The notes beneath the pieces are model-generated. The model did no database searches, was not told the origin of the DNA, and saw only the letters and a program-made list of their open reading frames with translations. A stretch of DNA of 39,159 bases from an uncultured Eubacterium sp. (lineage in GTDB: Bacteria; Bacillota; Clostridia; Lachnospirales; Lachnospiraceae), in contig CAJUDA010000029.1 of assembly GCA_910584875.1 (NCBI GenBank), positions 1 to 39,159 on the forward strand. Reading direction: 5' to 3'. Shown in pieces: positions 32,346-39,159 of this stretch. How positions within the stretch are numbered: the stretch's first letter is position 1; each line of letters begins with the position of its first letter. The position numbers and the translations under genes are program-made.

Positions 32346-32373
32346 TTTGTAATCGGATCATTTGTGATATACT
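32346..32373 (+). promoter_or_regulatory. Promoter of the OPT operon
   Basis: TTTGTA (32346-32351), a 16-base spacer and TATACT (32368-32373). The weak -35 box together with the phased repeats directly upstream suggests activator-dependent transcription. Confidence 0.6.
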
Positions 32374-32418
32374 ACCTATTAGGGTGTGAAATATTACTTA
32401 AAGAGAGGTATCGAGAGT

Positions 32419-34326
32419 ATGGATGAAAAAAAGGAGTTTAAGCCATTTATCCCTGCGGACAGGGTTGTACCGGAAATGACGGTCGTATCCCTGATCCTCG
32501 GGATTATACTGGCAGTTGTATTTGGGGCGGCGAATGCGTATCTTGGTCTGCGTGTAGGTATGACGGTGTCGGCGTCGATTCCGGCGGCGGTGATCTCCAT
32601 GGGACTGATCCGGTTTGTTTTGCGGCGGGATAATATACTGGAAAATAATATGGTACAGACCATTGGTTCTGCCGGAGAATCTCTGGCGGCAGGTGCGATC
32701 TTTACCCTTCCGGCACTGTTTATGTGGGCGGCGGAGAGTGAAGCTGTATCAGCGCCGTCTTTTATGGAAATATCGGCGATCGCGGTCTGCGGTGGTCTGC
32801 TGGGTGTCCTGTTTATGGTGCCGCTGCGTACGGCACTGATCGTTGAGGAACATGGCGTGCTGCCGTTCCCGGAAGGAACGGCATGTGCAGAAGTGCTTCT
32901 TGCCGGAGAAAGCGGTGGCGACAAATCAAAGGTCGTATTTTCCGGGCTGGGGATATCTGCCCTGTATAAATTTATCGCTGACGGTCTCTGTCTGTTCCCC
33001 TCGGAGGTGGCATGGGAAGTCAAACCGCTTCGCGCCGGTTTTGGCGCGGACGTGCTTCCGGCGCTGGCAGGCGTTGGCTTTATATGCGGGAAAAAGATTT
33101 CTTCCTATATGTTTGCCGGCGGCGTGCTGGGGTGGTTTGTCATAATCCCGCTGATCAGTCTCTTTGGCGGGGATATGGTAATGGCGCCGGGGAAAGATCC
33201 CATTTCCACACTGGGGGCTTCCTGGATCTGGAGTTCTTATATCCGTTATATCGGCGCCGGAGCAGTGGCAGCCGGAGGGATCATCAGCCTCGTCAAGTCA
33301 CTGCCTACGATCGTGAAGACGTTTTCCAAAGCAGTGAAGGGCTTTGGACACAAGGATGCGAATGAACTGAGGACGAACAGGGATCTGCCGCTGCCAGTCG
33401 TGATGGGCGGCGCTCTCGTGATCGCCCTTGTGATCTGGCTGCTGCCATCGGTCCCGGTAAGTCTGCTCGGTGCACTGATCATTGTTGTTTTCGGGTTTTT
33501 CTTTGCTACGGTGTCCAGCCGCATGGTGGGACTGGTAGGATCCTCGAATAACCCGGTATCGGGAATGGCGATCGCCACGCTTCTGATCGCTACGGCGCTG
33601 CTGAAAGCGACCGGGATGACAGGATATGCCGGCATGGCGTCCTCGATCTGCATCGGTACGGTGATCTGTATCGTAGCGGCGATGGCGGGCGACACGTCCC
33701 AGGATCTGAAGACCGGATATATCGTCGGCGCTACGCCGATGCGCCAGCAGATCGGTGAACTGGTGGGTGCAGTCGTATCTGCGCTTGCGATCGGCGGTGT
33801 GATGTATCTGCTGAACGCCGCCTGGGGATTTGGGGAACAGCAGCTTCCGGCTCCCCAGGCTACCCTCATGAAACTGGTGGTGGAAGGTGTTATGGGAGGG
33901 ACTCTTCCCTGGGGACTTGTATTCTGCGGTATCTTTATCGCGGTAGTCATCGAAGTGCTGGGTCTGCCTGTCCTGCCGATCGCCATCGGTCTGTATCTGC
34001 CGATCTATCTTTCGGTACCGATCTTTATCGGAGGTATGATCCGCTGGTTCTTTGAACGGAAAAAGGCTGGGAAAAGCGAAGAGGAAAACAAGGATACCAT
34101 CGACAGGGGCGTATTGTACAGCTCTGGTCTGATCGCCGGAGAAGGTCTGGTCGGTATTCTGCTCGCTGTATTTGCCGTGATACCATTGAAAGGCGGCAAT
34201 ACGCTTGCTGGTCTGATCAAATTAGAGACGCCGCTTGGCAATGTGGGAGGGGTTGTGTTCTTCCTTCTTCTGCTGGCGACGATGTTCTATTTCTCTCTTC
34301 ACAGGAAGAAAAAGAATGAGGCGTAA
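32419..34326 (+). CDS. OPT-family oligopeptide transporter
   Basis: ATG 32419 (after GAGAGG) is preferred over ATG 32386. The 635-residue protein has about 14-16 membrane segments and OPT-family signs: an N-terminal PEMTVVSLILGIILAVVFGAANAYLGLRVGMTVSASIPAAVISMG, NNMVQTIGSAGESLAAGAIFTLPALF, LPFPEGTACAEVL, and GDTSQDLKTGYIVGATPMRQQIGELVG. Bacterial members import oligopeptides or metal chelates with protons. It leads a four-gene operon with only 5 to 15 bases between genes; the neighbouring dipeptidase supports peptide import. Confidence 0.92.
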   Translation: MDEKKEFKPFIPADRVVPEMTVVSLILGIILAVVFGAANAYLGLRVGMTVSASIPAAVISMGLIRFVLRRDNILENNMVQTIGSAGESLAAGAIFTLPALFMWAAESEAVSAPSFMEISAIAVCGGLLGVLFMVPLRTALIVEEHGVLPFPEGTACAEVLLAGESGGDKSKVVFSGLGISALYKFIADGLCLFPSEVAWEVKPLRAGFGADVLPALAGVGFICGKKISSYMFAGGVLGWFVIIPLISLFGGDMVMAPGKDPISTLGASWIWSSYIRYIGAGAVAAGGIISLVKSLPTIVKTFSKAVKGFGHKDANELRTNRDLPLPVVMGGALVIALVIWLLPSVPVSLLGALIIVVFGFFFATVSSRMVGLVGSSNNPVSGMAIATLLIATALLKATGMTGYAGMASSICIGTVICIVAAMAGDTSQDLKTGYIVGATPMRQQIGELVGAVVSALAIGGVMYLLNAAWGFGEQQLPAPQATLMKLVVEGVMGGTLPWGLVFCGIFIAVVIEVLGLPVLPIAIGLYLPIYLSVPIFIGGMIRWFFERKKAGKSEEENKDTIDRGVLYSSGLIAGEGLVGILLAVFAVIPLKGGNTLAGLIKLETPLGNVGGVVFFLLLLATMFYFSLHRKKKNEA

Positions 34327-34331
34327 ATCAT

Positions 34332-34682
34332 ATGAGTAAGAAAAAAAGAATCGCTCCCAATTATATGGATACGGTATTTGTCCCCTCTCCCCAGCGTCCC
34401 TGGCGCAAGGGAGAGGATGGGAGTGTCGTGATTGATGTGGAAAATAAAGGACCTCATCACCGGATCGCCCAGAAGTTCTGGCACAAACCAAAGGTAAGCC
34501 ATATTTCCCTTGATGCATACGGGACGGCGCTCTGGAACTTGATGGACGGCAAAAATACGGTATATGATATCGTGATGGCGATGAAGAAACAATTTCCCGG
34601 TGAAGAGGACCGGATGCTGGACCGTGTGGTGACATTTCTCGGCACACTCCAGAACAACCGGTTTATCATAATAAAAAAGTGA
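34332..34682 (+). CDS. PqqD-family protein
   Basis: The 116-residue protein has an N-terminal basic extension (SKKKRIAPNYMDTVFVPSPQRPW) and a C-terminal PqqD winged helix: ISLDAYGTALWNLMDGKNTVYDIVMAMKKQFP, then RVVTFLGTLQNNRFIII. PqqD-type domains bind precursor peptides and hand them to radical SAM enzymes. No radical SAM gene or precursor peptide lies in this operon; the nearest radical SAM genes are about 27 kb away (4906-7079). It begins five bases after the OPT stop and is followed by pepD. Function here is unknown; peptide binding is inferred from the fold. Confidence 0.85.
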   Translation: MSKKKRIAPNYMDTVFVPSPQRPWRKGEDGSVVIDVENKGPHHRIAQKFWHKPKVSHISLDAYGTALWNLMDGKNTVYDIVMAMKKQFPGEEDRMLDRVVTFLGTLQNNRFIIIKK

Positions 34683-34697
34683 GGCGTTGTAGTAAGT

Positions 34698-36158
34698 ATG
34701 GGTATATTATCGAATCTGGAACCGAAACCGGTATTTCAATATTTTGAAGAGATCTGCGGGATCCCGCACGGATCAGGTAATACAAAGCAGATCAGCGATT
34801 ATCTGGTTTCCTTTGCAGAAAAACATGGTCTGAGAGTCCGTCAGGATGAAAAGAATAATGTGGTGATCTGGAAGGGAGGAACTGACGGGTATGAAGAGGC
34901 GGCTCCTGTGATGCTGCAGGGTCACATCGATATGGTCTGTGAGAAAGAAGAGGGCTGTGAGATTGATTTTGCAAACGAAGGCGTGCGGCTGCAGCTGCAG
35001 GATGGCGTGGTCTCAGCACAGGGAACGACACTGGGCGGCGACGACGGGATTGCTGTCGCTTATATGCTGGCGATCCTTTCCGCCACAGACATTCCACACC
35101 CGCCGCTGGAGGCAGTTTTTACCGTCGATGAGGAAATCGGTATGCTGGGGGCGGCAGCGCTGGATGCTTCCGGGCTGAACGCAAGAACCATGCTGAATAT
35201 TGATTCCGAAGACGAGGGATATCTGCTGGTGAGCTGTGCAGGCGGCGTGGCTGTCACGGTACATGTGCCGGTACAGAGGGAACAGATGGAAGGGATCTCT
35301 GTGACACTGACAGTCAGTGGTCTGCAGGGCGGGCATTCCGGCGTGGAAATCGATAAAGGGCGTGGTAATGCCAATCAGATCCTGGGGCGCGTCCTCTATG
35401 AACTGGGACAGTCATTTTCTTATCGGATCTGTGAAGTGAGCGGGGGGCTGAAAGATAACGCCATCCCGAGACTGGCGGAGGCAAAACTTCTGTTTGCTCC
35501 ATCAGATCAGGATGAAATCGGGGAAGTGAAAGCAGCTGTAAAAGAGCTGTCGCAGATACTGGCGAAAGAGTACAGGCAGACAGACCCGGCAGTGGAACTG
35601 GCGATAGAAACAGGGGACGGTCTCCGAACTATGCCAGTGATGGCAGCAGGTACCGCAGAGAAAGTAGTTACTGCCCTCGTGTGTCTGCCTGGCGGGATCC
35701 AGCGCATGAGCGCCGACGTGGAAGGTCTGGTACAGACATCCCTCAATCTGGGCATCCTCAAGACGGAAGAAGATGATGTGAGCTTTTCTTTTGCTGTCCG
35801 GAGCAGTGTTGAGACAGAGAAAAAGGAACTGGTAAACAGGATCTCCTGCCTTGTCGCGGCATTGGGCGGGACGGTCACCTGCAGGGGAGAGTATCCGGCA
35901 TGGGAATACCGGCAGGATTCACCGCTCAGGGATCGGATGATAGAAGTATTTGAAGAGCAGTATGGCAGGAAACCGGTGGTACAGGCGATCCATGCCGGTG
36001 TGGAGTGCGGACTGTTTGCCGGGAAACTGCCGGGACTGGACTGCGTTTCCTATGGACCGGATATGAAAGATATCCATACTCCGAATGAATCCATGGATGT
36101 GGAGAGCGTCCGGCGTACATGGGAGTATACAAGGGAAGTGTTAAAACGTCTCAGATAG
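34698..36158 (+). CDS. pepD: Aminoacyl-histidine dipeptidase (M20 family)
   Basis: The 486-residue cytosolic zinc peptidase hydrolyses Xaa-His and other dipeptides. Zinc-binding motifs are visible: VMLQGHIDMVCEK (histidine ligand and catalytic aspartate), LGGDDGIAVAYML (bridging aspartate), VFTVDEEIGMLGA (catalytic and ligand glutamates), LNIDSEDEG, and near the end VQAIHAGVECGLF and YGPDMKDIHTPNESM (distal ligands). The dimerisation lid has SGLQGGHSGVEIDKGRGNANQ. Length is normal for PepD. Its place behind the OPT transporter and PqqD-like genes suggests it processes imported peptides. Confidence 0.93.
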   Translation: MGILSNLEPKPVFQYFEEICGIPHGSGNTKQISDYLVSFAEKHGLRVRQDEKNNVVIWKGGTDGYEEAAPVMLQGHIDMVCEKEEGCEIDFANEGVRLQLQDGVVSAQGTTLGGDDGIAVAYMLAILSATDIPHPPLEAVFTVDEEIGMLGAAALDASGLNARTMLNIDSEDEGYLLVSCAGGVAVTVHVPVQREQMEGISVTLTVSGLQGGHSGVEIDKGRGNANQILGRVLYELGQSFSYRICEVSGGLKDNAIPRLAEAKLLFAPSDQDEIGEVKAAVKELSQILAKEYRQTDPAVELAIETGDGLRTMPVMAAGTAEKVVTALVCLPGGIQRMSADVEGLVQTSLNLGILKTEEDDVSFSFAVRSSVETEKKELVNRISCLVAALGGTVTCRGEYPAWEYRQDSPLRDRMIEVFEEQYGRKPVVQAIHAGVECGLFAGKLPGLDCVSYGPDMKDIHTPNESMDVESVRRTWEYTREVLKRLR

Positions 36159-36168
36159 GGGAAGGAAT

Positions 36169-37065
36169 ATGAACAAACAGCAGAAAAGAACAGTGATCCG
36201 GCAGCTATTGATGCCGGTGATCCTTATTATCGCCGCCCTTTTGTACAAGCCGGTACAGGGATTGCTGGATCCGGGACCGGCAAAAGAGACGATAGCGACT
36301 GACGGGAGCAGGCTGGAAGTAACTTACCTTGATGTGGGGCAGGGGGATGCAACGCTGATCAGCAAGGGGGATTTCCACATGCTCATTGACGCCGGGAAAA
36401 ATGAAAAGGGTGATATGGTAGTACAGTATCTGAAAGACGCCGGTGTGGATAAACTGGACGTCCTGGTGGGAACCCACCCGGACAGCGACCATATCGGTGG
36501 TCTTGACTGTGTCATTGATGCGGTCGCAGTCGACACGCTGTATATGCCGGAGACGAAAAAAGATACAAAGACGTACCGGGATGTACAGACATCCATGAAA
36601 AAGAAAAAGCTTTCGGCAGCGATGCCGGAAATCGGGAAGGAATATACCTACGACAGCAACGTACTGGTGCGTTTTCTGGCTCCGGCAAAGACGTATCCGG
36701 ATGCCAATGATAATTCTCTTGTCGTGCAGATTGCCTATGGAAAGAACCGTTTTCTTTTTATGGGGGATGCGGAAGAGAGTGTGGAAAAAGATATCCTGAA
36801 AGCAGGATACGATCTGGAATGTGATGTGTTAAAGCTGGGACACCATGGCAGCTATACGGCTACCAGTCTGGACTTTCTGCGGAAGTCAGATCCGGTTTAC
36901 GGGGTCATCAGCTGCGGCAAAGGCAATTCGTATGGGCATCCCCACGCGGAGACGCTGGCAAAACTGGAAGATGAGGACGTACAGGTATACCGCACAGACC
37001 GGATGGGCACGGTCCGTGCCGTATCGGACGGGAAGAATGTCACAGTATCCGCGTCAAAATCATGA
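36169..37065 (+). CDS. ComEC/Rec2-like metallo-beta-lactamase hydrolase
   Basis: The 298-residue protein has an N-terminal membrane anchor (VIRQLLMPVILIIAALLY) and one MBL domain outside the membrane: LEVTYLDVGQGDATLISKG, MLIDAG, VGTHPDSDHIGGL (metal-binding H-x-x-D-x-D-H form), NDNSLVVQIAYGKNRFLFMGDAE and LKLGHHGSYTATS. This matches the C-terminal domain of ComEC without its channel, a common stand-alone form in clostridia. Substrate unknown; nucleic acid or a phosphodiester is inferred by relation to ComEC. GGAAGGA precedes ATG 36169, ten bases after pepD. Its last six bases overlap the convergent lipoprotein gene. Confidence 0.85.
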   Translation: MNKQQKRTVIRQLLMPVILIIAALLYKPVQGLLDPGPAKETIATDGSRLEVTYLDVGQGDATLISKGDFHMLIDAGKNEKGDMVVQYLKDAGVDKLDVLVGTHPDSDHIGGLDCVIDAVAVDTLYMPETKKDTKTYRDVQTSMKKKKLSAAMPEIGKEYTYDSNVLVRFLAPAKTYPDANDNSLVVQIAYGKNRFLFMGDAEESVEKDILKAGYDLECDVLKLGHHGSYTATSLDFLRKSDPVYGVISCGKGNSYGHPHAETLAKLEDEDVQVYRTDRMGTVRAVSDGKNVTVSASKS

Positions 37066-37731
37066 GGGGAGATAATACGCCCCCATATCTTTATAGTCAG
37101 AAGCGCCAAAGAGGAGAGACAGAAGCTCTTCTCTTTTTTCTGGTTCGGGGAGGGTGCAGTAGGCGGCGCTTATCGTTGCGACACGGTCCCCGGTGTTGAT
37201 AAAGTTTACTATTATGCCGACCGAGTCCGTACAGGGGATGATCCAGACCTGGTTATCGAGCTTGTCTGTATCCATACGGAAGGTCTCGGAATAGCCGGCG
37301 ACGGAACTGGCTGCCATCGCTGACGTCCCCGCAAACTGGGAACTTATGTAGCCCGCAAGATTGGATGCGATCCGTCTTATGGCAAAATCTTTTGATACAC
37401 CGCTTACTTGATCAAGAGAATTGCGGCTGTAGGAGCGGATGAGTTTTTCTGTGACGGGGATCACCAGAATATCTGCAGACGGATCCGGCTGGCACTCATT
37501 CCATTCTTTCAGTATCCTGGACAGCTCTTCCGAGGTAGACAAAAGGGTATGGTAATTTTCATCGCGGTTAATTGTTTGCATTTTTTCTATAACCGTGCCA
37601 GACATTTCCTTCAGTCCGGCTGTGTCAGCGGGATGTCCGTTATTACTGACAGAAGAGCCGCTGCTGCCACATGCGGTAAATAACAGGACAGATAATAAAA
37701 TAAATAGAGTTATTGTTTGTTTCGTCTTCAT
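37060..37731 (-). CDS. Lipoprotein of unknown function
   Basis: The 223-residue protein starts at ATG 37731 (AAAAGGAGACTGAAT upstream on the minus strand) with a lipoprotein signal peptide: KTKQTITLFILLSVLLFTACGSS, lipidated cysteine at residue 21. A serine- and glycine-rich linker follows, then a mostly alpha-helical domain and a C-terminal strand-rich part (QVWIIPCTDSVGIIVNFINTGDRVATISAAYCTLPEPEK). It should be anchored on the outer membrane face. No family recognised. It is transcribed toward the MBL gene, with six shared bases and no terminator between. The upstream gap 37732-37890 holds an inverted repeat TGTGATTT (37820-37827)/AAATCACA (37847-37854). Confidence 0.7.
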   Translation of the reverse strand: MKTKQTITLFILLSVLLFTACGSSGSSVSNNGHPADTAGLKEMSGTVIEKMQTINRDENYHTLLSTSEELSRILKEWNECQPDPSADILVIPVTEKLIRSYSRNSLDQVSGVSKDFAIRRIASNLAGYISSQFAGTSAMAASSVAGYSETFRMDTDKLDNQVWIIPCTDSVGIIVNFINTGDRVATISAAYCTLPEPEKREELLSLLFGASDYKDMGAYYLPS

Positions 37732-37891
37732 ATTCAGTCTCCTTTTATAATTTCTGTAATTCAGCAGATAGATTGCGTATCGTGTGATCGCACTTCTGCG
37801 TTAACTCAACGGCACCAATTGTGATTTGATGATTTTTAAGGGAACAAAATCACATATAACATTATAACACAAAACATATGGGAATGGATGG

Positions 37892-37945
37892 TTGAAAATA
37901 CTTACAAATTGTGCTAAAATAGTTATTGACCCAAAGTCAATAACT
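37892..37945 (+). promoter_or_regulatory. TetR promoter and perfect palindromic operator
   Basis: TTGAAA (37892-37897), 17 bases, TAAAAT (37915-37920). Immediately after, AGTTATTGAC (37921-37930), CCAAA, GTCAATAACT (37936-37945) form a perfect inverted repeat over the expected transcription start, the usual layout for a TetR-type self-repressed operon. Confidence 0.85.
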
Positions 37946-37970
37946 AAATACAAAGGAGGTGCAATAAGAT

Positions 37971-38630
37971 TTGGCAAGACCTGTAAAAAAGACACCAGAG
38001 GAATGGAGAAAAGAAATCCTAAAAGCTGCCCAAACCTTATTTATTTCTAAAGGATATGAGCAAACTTCAATTTCCGATATTATGGATAGGGCAGGCGGAG
38101 CAAAAGGAATGTTTTACCGTTGTTTCCAAAGCAAAGAGGAAGTAATGTACGCATTAGGCAATCAAATGTTTTTTGAGGACAACCCATTTGAAACAGTCAA
38201 GGGGAGGGATGACCTGAACGGTCTGCAAAAAATCAGGTTGTTGCTTACACTGAATCAGTCGGACGCTGAACGAAACCAGATAAATATGCAGGCAGTCCCG
38301 ATTTTGAAAGACCCGCACATTTTAGCGGCGGCAGTTGCAGAAAACAGGCGTGTATTAACTCCCTTGTGGCTGGAATTGCTGGAGAAGGGAAAAAAGGACG
38401 GTTCTATCAAGACGGAATACATAAAGGAGCTTTCCGAGCTTTTGCCGCTTATCAACTTCTGGCTCATGCCCTCGGTATTCCCTGCAACAGAGGAAGAACT
38501 GTATCATAAATATCATTTTGTGAAAGAAGTGTTAGACCATATGGGACTGCCGCTTTATGATGACGATACAACATCCTTTACAGAAAAATTTATCGCGGAT
38601 ATTGTAGGAAAAGGAGGGAATGAGCCATGA
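37971..38630 (+). CDS. TetR/AcrR-family regulator
   Basis: The 219-residue protein uses TTG 37971 as start, ten bases after AAGGAGGT; no nearer ATG fits the family N-terminus. The DNA-binding domain is ARPVKKTPEEWRKEILKAAQTLFISKGYEQTSISDIMDRAGGAKGMFYRCFQSKEEV. The all-helical C-terminal ligand domain is divergent, so the inducer cannot be guessed. Its stop overlaps the MFS gene start (ATGATGG), so regulator and exporter are co-expressed, and the operator at 37921 probably controls both. Lower GC and AT-rich codons compared with the OPT operon hint at separate origin. Confidence 0.9.
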   Translation: MARPVKKTPEEWRKEILKAAQTLFISKGYEQTSISDIMDRAGGAKGMFYRCFQSKEEVMYALGNQMFFEDNPFETVKGRDDLNGLQKIRLLLTLNQSDAERNQINMQAVPILKDPHILAAAVAENRRVLTPLWLELLEKGKKDGSIKTEYIKELSELLPLINFWLMPSVFPATEEELYHKYHFVKEVLDHMGLPLYDDDTTSFTEKFIADIVGKGGNEP

Positions 38631-39159
38631 TGGAAAAATTATTTACGAAAAATTTTACGCTCCTTATTCTGGGACAGCTAACCTCATTGTTTGGAAACTT
38701 TATCTTGAAACTGGCATTGTCCATGTATGTACTGGAAGTGACTGGTTCAGCAGCCATATTTGCAGGGATATTGTCTGCTGCTACAATCCCGACCATTCTT
38801 TTGTCACCGCTTGGCGGTATCTTGGCGGACAGGGCAGACAGACGGAATATTATGGTGGCGTTAGACGCATTGACTGGCGTATCCGTTTTATGTGCGGCAC
38901 TATTCCTGTCGGAAAGCAATGCCATTGCCGTAATCAGTACGTTGCTTATTATTCTTTCTATTTTGGGTGCGTTTGAAACGCCTACTGTTCAAGCGTGTAT
39001 TCCCACTATGTTACAAGGCGACAATATTATGAAAGGAAATGCCGTTGTAAATCAAGTGGCATCTTTATCCTATCTGATTGCCCCTATGTTGGGCGGCGTA
39101 TTGTATGCCATGCTTGGGCTAAAACCCGTAATGTATGCAAGCGTTGTCTGTTTTTTTAT
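38630..39159 (+). CDS. MFS efflux transporter (partial, cut by window end)
   Basis: Start ATG 38630 (or 38627) follows AAGGAGGGAATGAGCC. The frame is open to the window edge for 176 residues and covers about the first five to six membrane segments: FTLLILGQLTSLFGNFILKLALSMYVLEVTG, the loop LLSPLGGILADRADRRNIM (the G-x-L-a-D-r-x-x-r-r motif of MFS proteins), ALDALTGVSVLCAALFL, TLLIILSILGAFETPTVQA and VNQVASLSYLIAPMLGGVLYAMLG. The pattern matches drug-exporter families of the MefA/EntS kind. With the TetR gene in front, inducible efflux of a toxic compound is inferred. Confidence 0.88.
   Translation, partial: MEKLFTKNFTLLILGQLTSLFGNFILKLALSMYVLEVTGSAAIFAGILSAATIPTILLSPLGGILADRADRRNIMVALDALTGVSVLCAALFLSESNAIAVISTLLIILSILGAFETPTVQACIPTMLQGDNIMKGNAVVNQVASLSYLIAPMLGGVLYAMLGLKPVMYASVVCFF

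Noticed and set aside
37801..37995. 64-residue minus-strand frame
   Set aside because: Covers the TetR promoter and operator and has no ribosome site.
1..39159. CRISPR arrays, complete insertion sequences, rRNA genes
   Set aside because: No regularly spaced repeats with spacers, no transposase frames and no rRNA signatures were seen; the 15-bp and 21-bp repeats are too few and too short for an array.

Overview
The window is a chromosomal segment from a Gram-positive anaerobe of the Clostridia, most likely a Lachnospiraceae member. This is inferred from gene content (pyruvate:ferredoxin oxidoreductase, OPT-family peptide transporter, YtrA-type GntR/ABC operon, secreted arabinanase), from strong AGGAGG-type ribosome binding sites, and from near-consensus sigma-A promoters with 17-bp spacers. 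No species can be named from the sequence alone.

Layout. 1-1305: remnant of a small tandem family of secreted BspA-type leucine-rich-repeat proteins. 1451-2083: an apparently self-regulated ribbon-helix-helix repressor coupled to an FtsL/DivIC-like membrane protein. 2116-7079: a compact five-gene operon matching the conserved but functionally unassigned STM4015-STM4014-STM4013-STM4012-STM4011 set (leucine-rich-repeat protein, ATP-grasp, sulfatase-fold hydrolase, two radical SAM enzymes). 7127-8906: tRNA-Gln(CTG) and release factor 3. 8951-11722: a large multi-PAS hybrid histidine kinase. 11804-13692 (minus strand): GntR regulator, ABC ATPase and permease. 13865-16964: secreted GH43 arabinanase, thioredoxin/CcdA-type redox membrane protein behind a GC-rich leader, and a small orphan. 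17042-23262: nifJ and a secreted two-module parallel beta-helix protein. 23263-25292: greA-lysS.

From about 25300 to 29540 lies a lower-GC block of decayed accessory genes: a phage-tail-like fragment, a C-terminally truncated DUF1016 nuclease, a frameshifted orphan, an AAA ATPase broken by one missing base inside its Walker A motif, and a hypothetical gene with an in-frame stop. Core functions resume with a membrane diguanylate cyclase (29531-30574), a palindrome/terminator-rich intergenic segment, and a divergent membrane chemotaxis-type receptor. An operon of OPT transporter, PqqD-like protein, PepD dipeptidase and metallo-beta-lactamase follows (32419-37065), preceded by three direct repeats phased at exactly 21 bp. 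The right end holds a lipoprotein (minus strand) and a TetR regulator with a perfect operator, coupled to an MFS exporter cut by the window edge.

How genes work together. The STM4015-4011 genes look like one pathway unit in which an ATP-grasp ligase, two radical SAM enzymes and a hydrolase would build or modify an unknown molecule. The OPT-PqqD-PepD operon suggests peptide import followed by dipeptide hydrolysis, with an orphan peptide-binding-type PqqD protein of unclear role. Several regulators (RHH, GntR, TetR) sit beside convincing operators overlapping their own promoters. All functional assignments come from reading motifs by eye; no database search was run.
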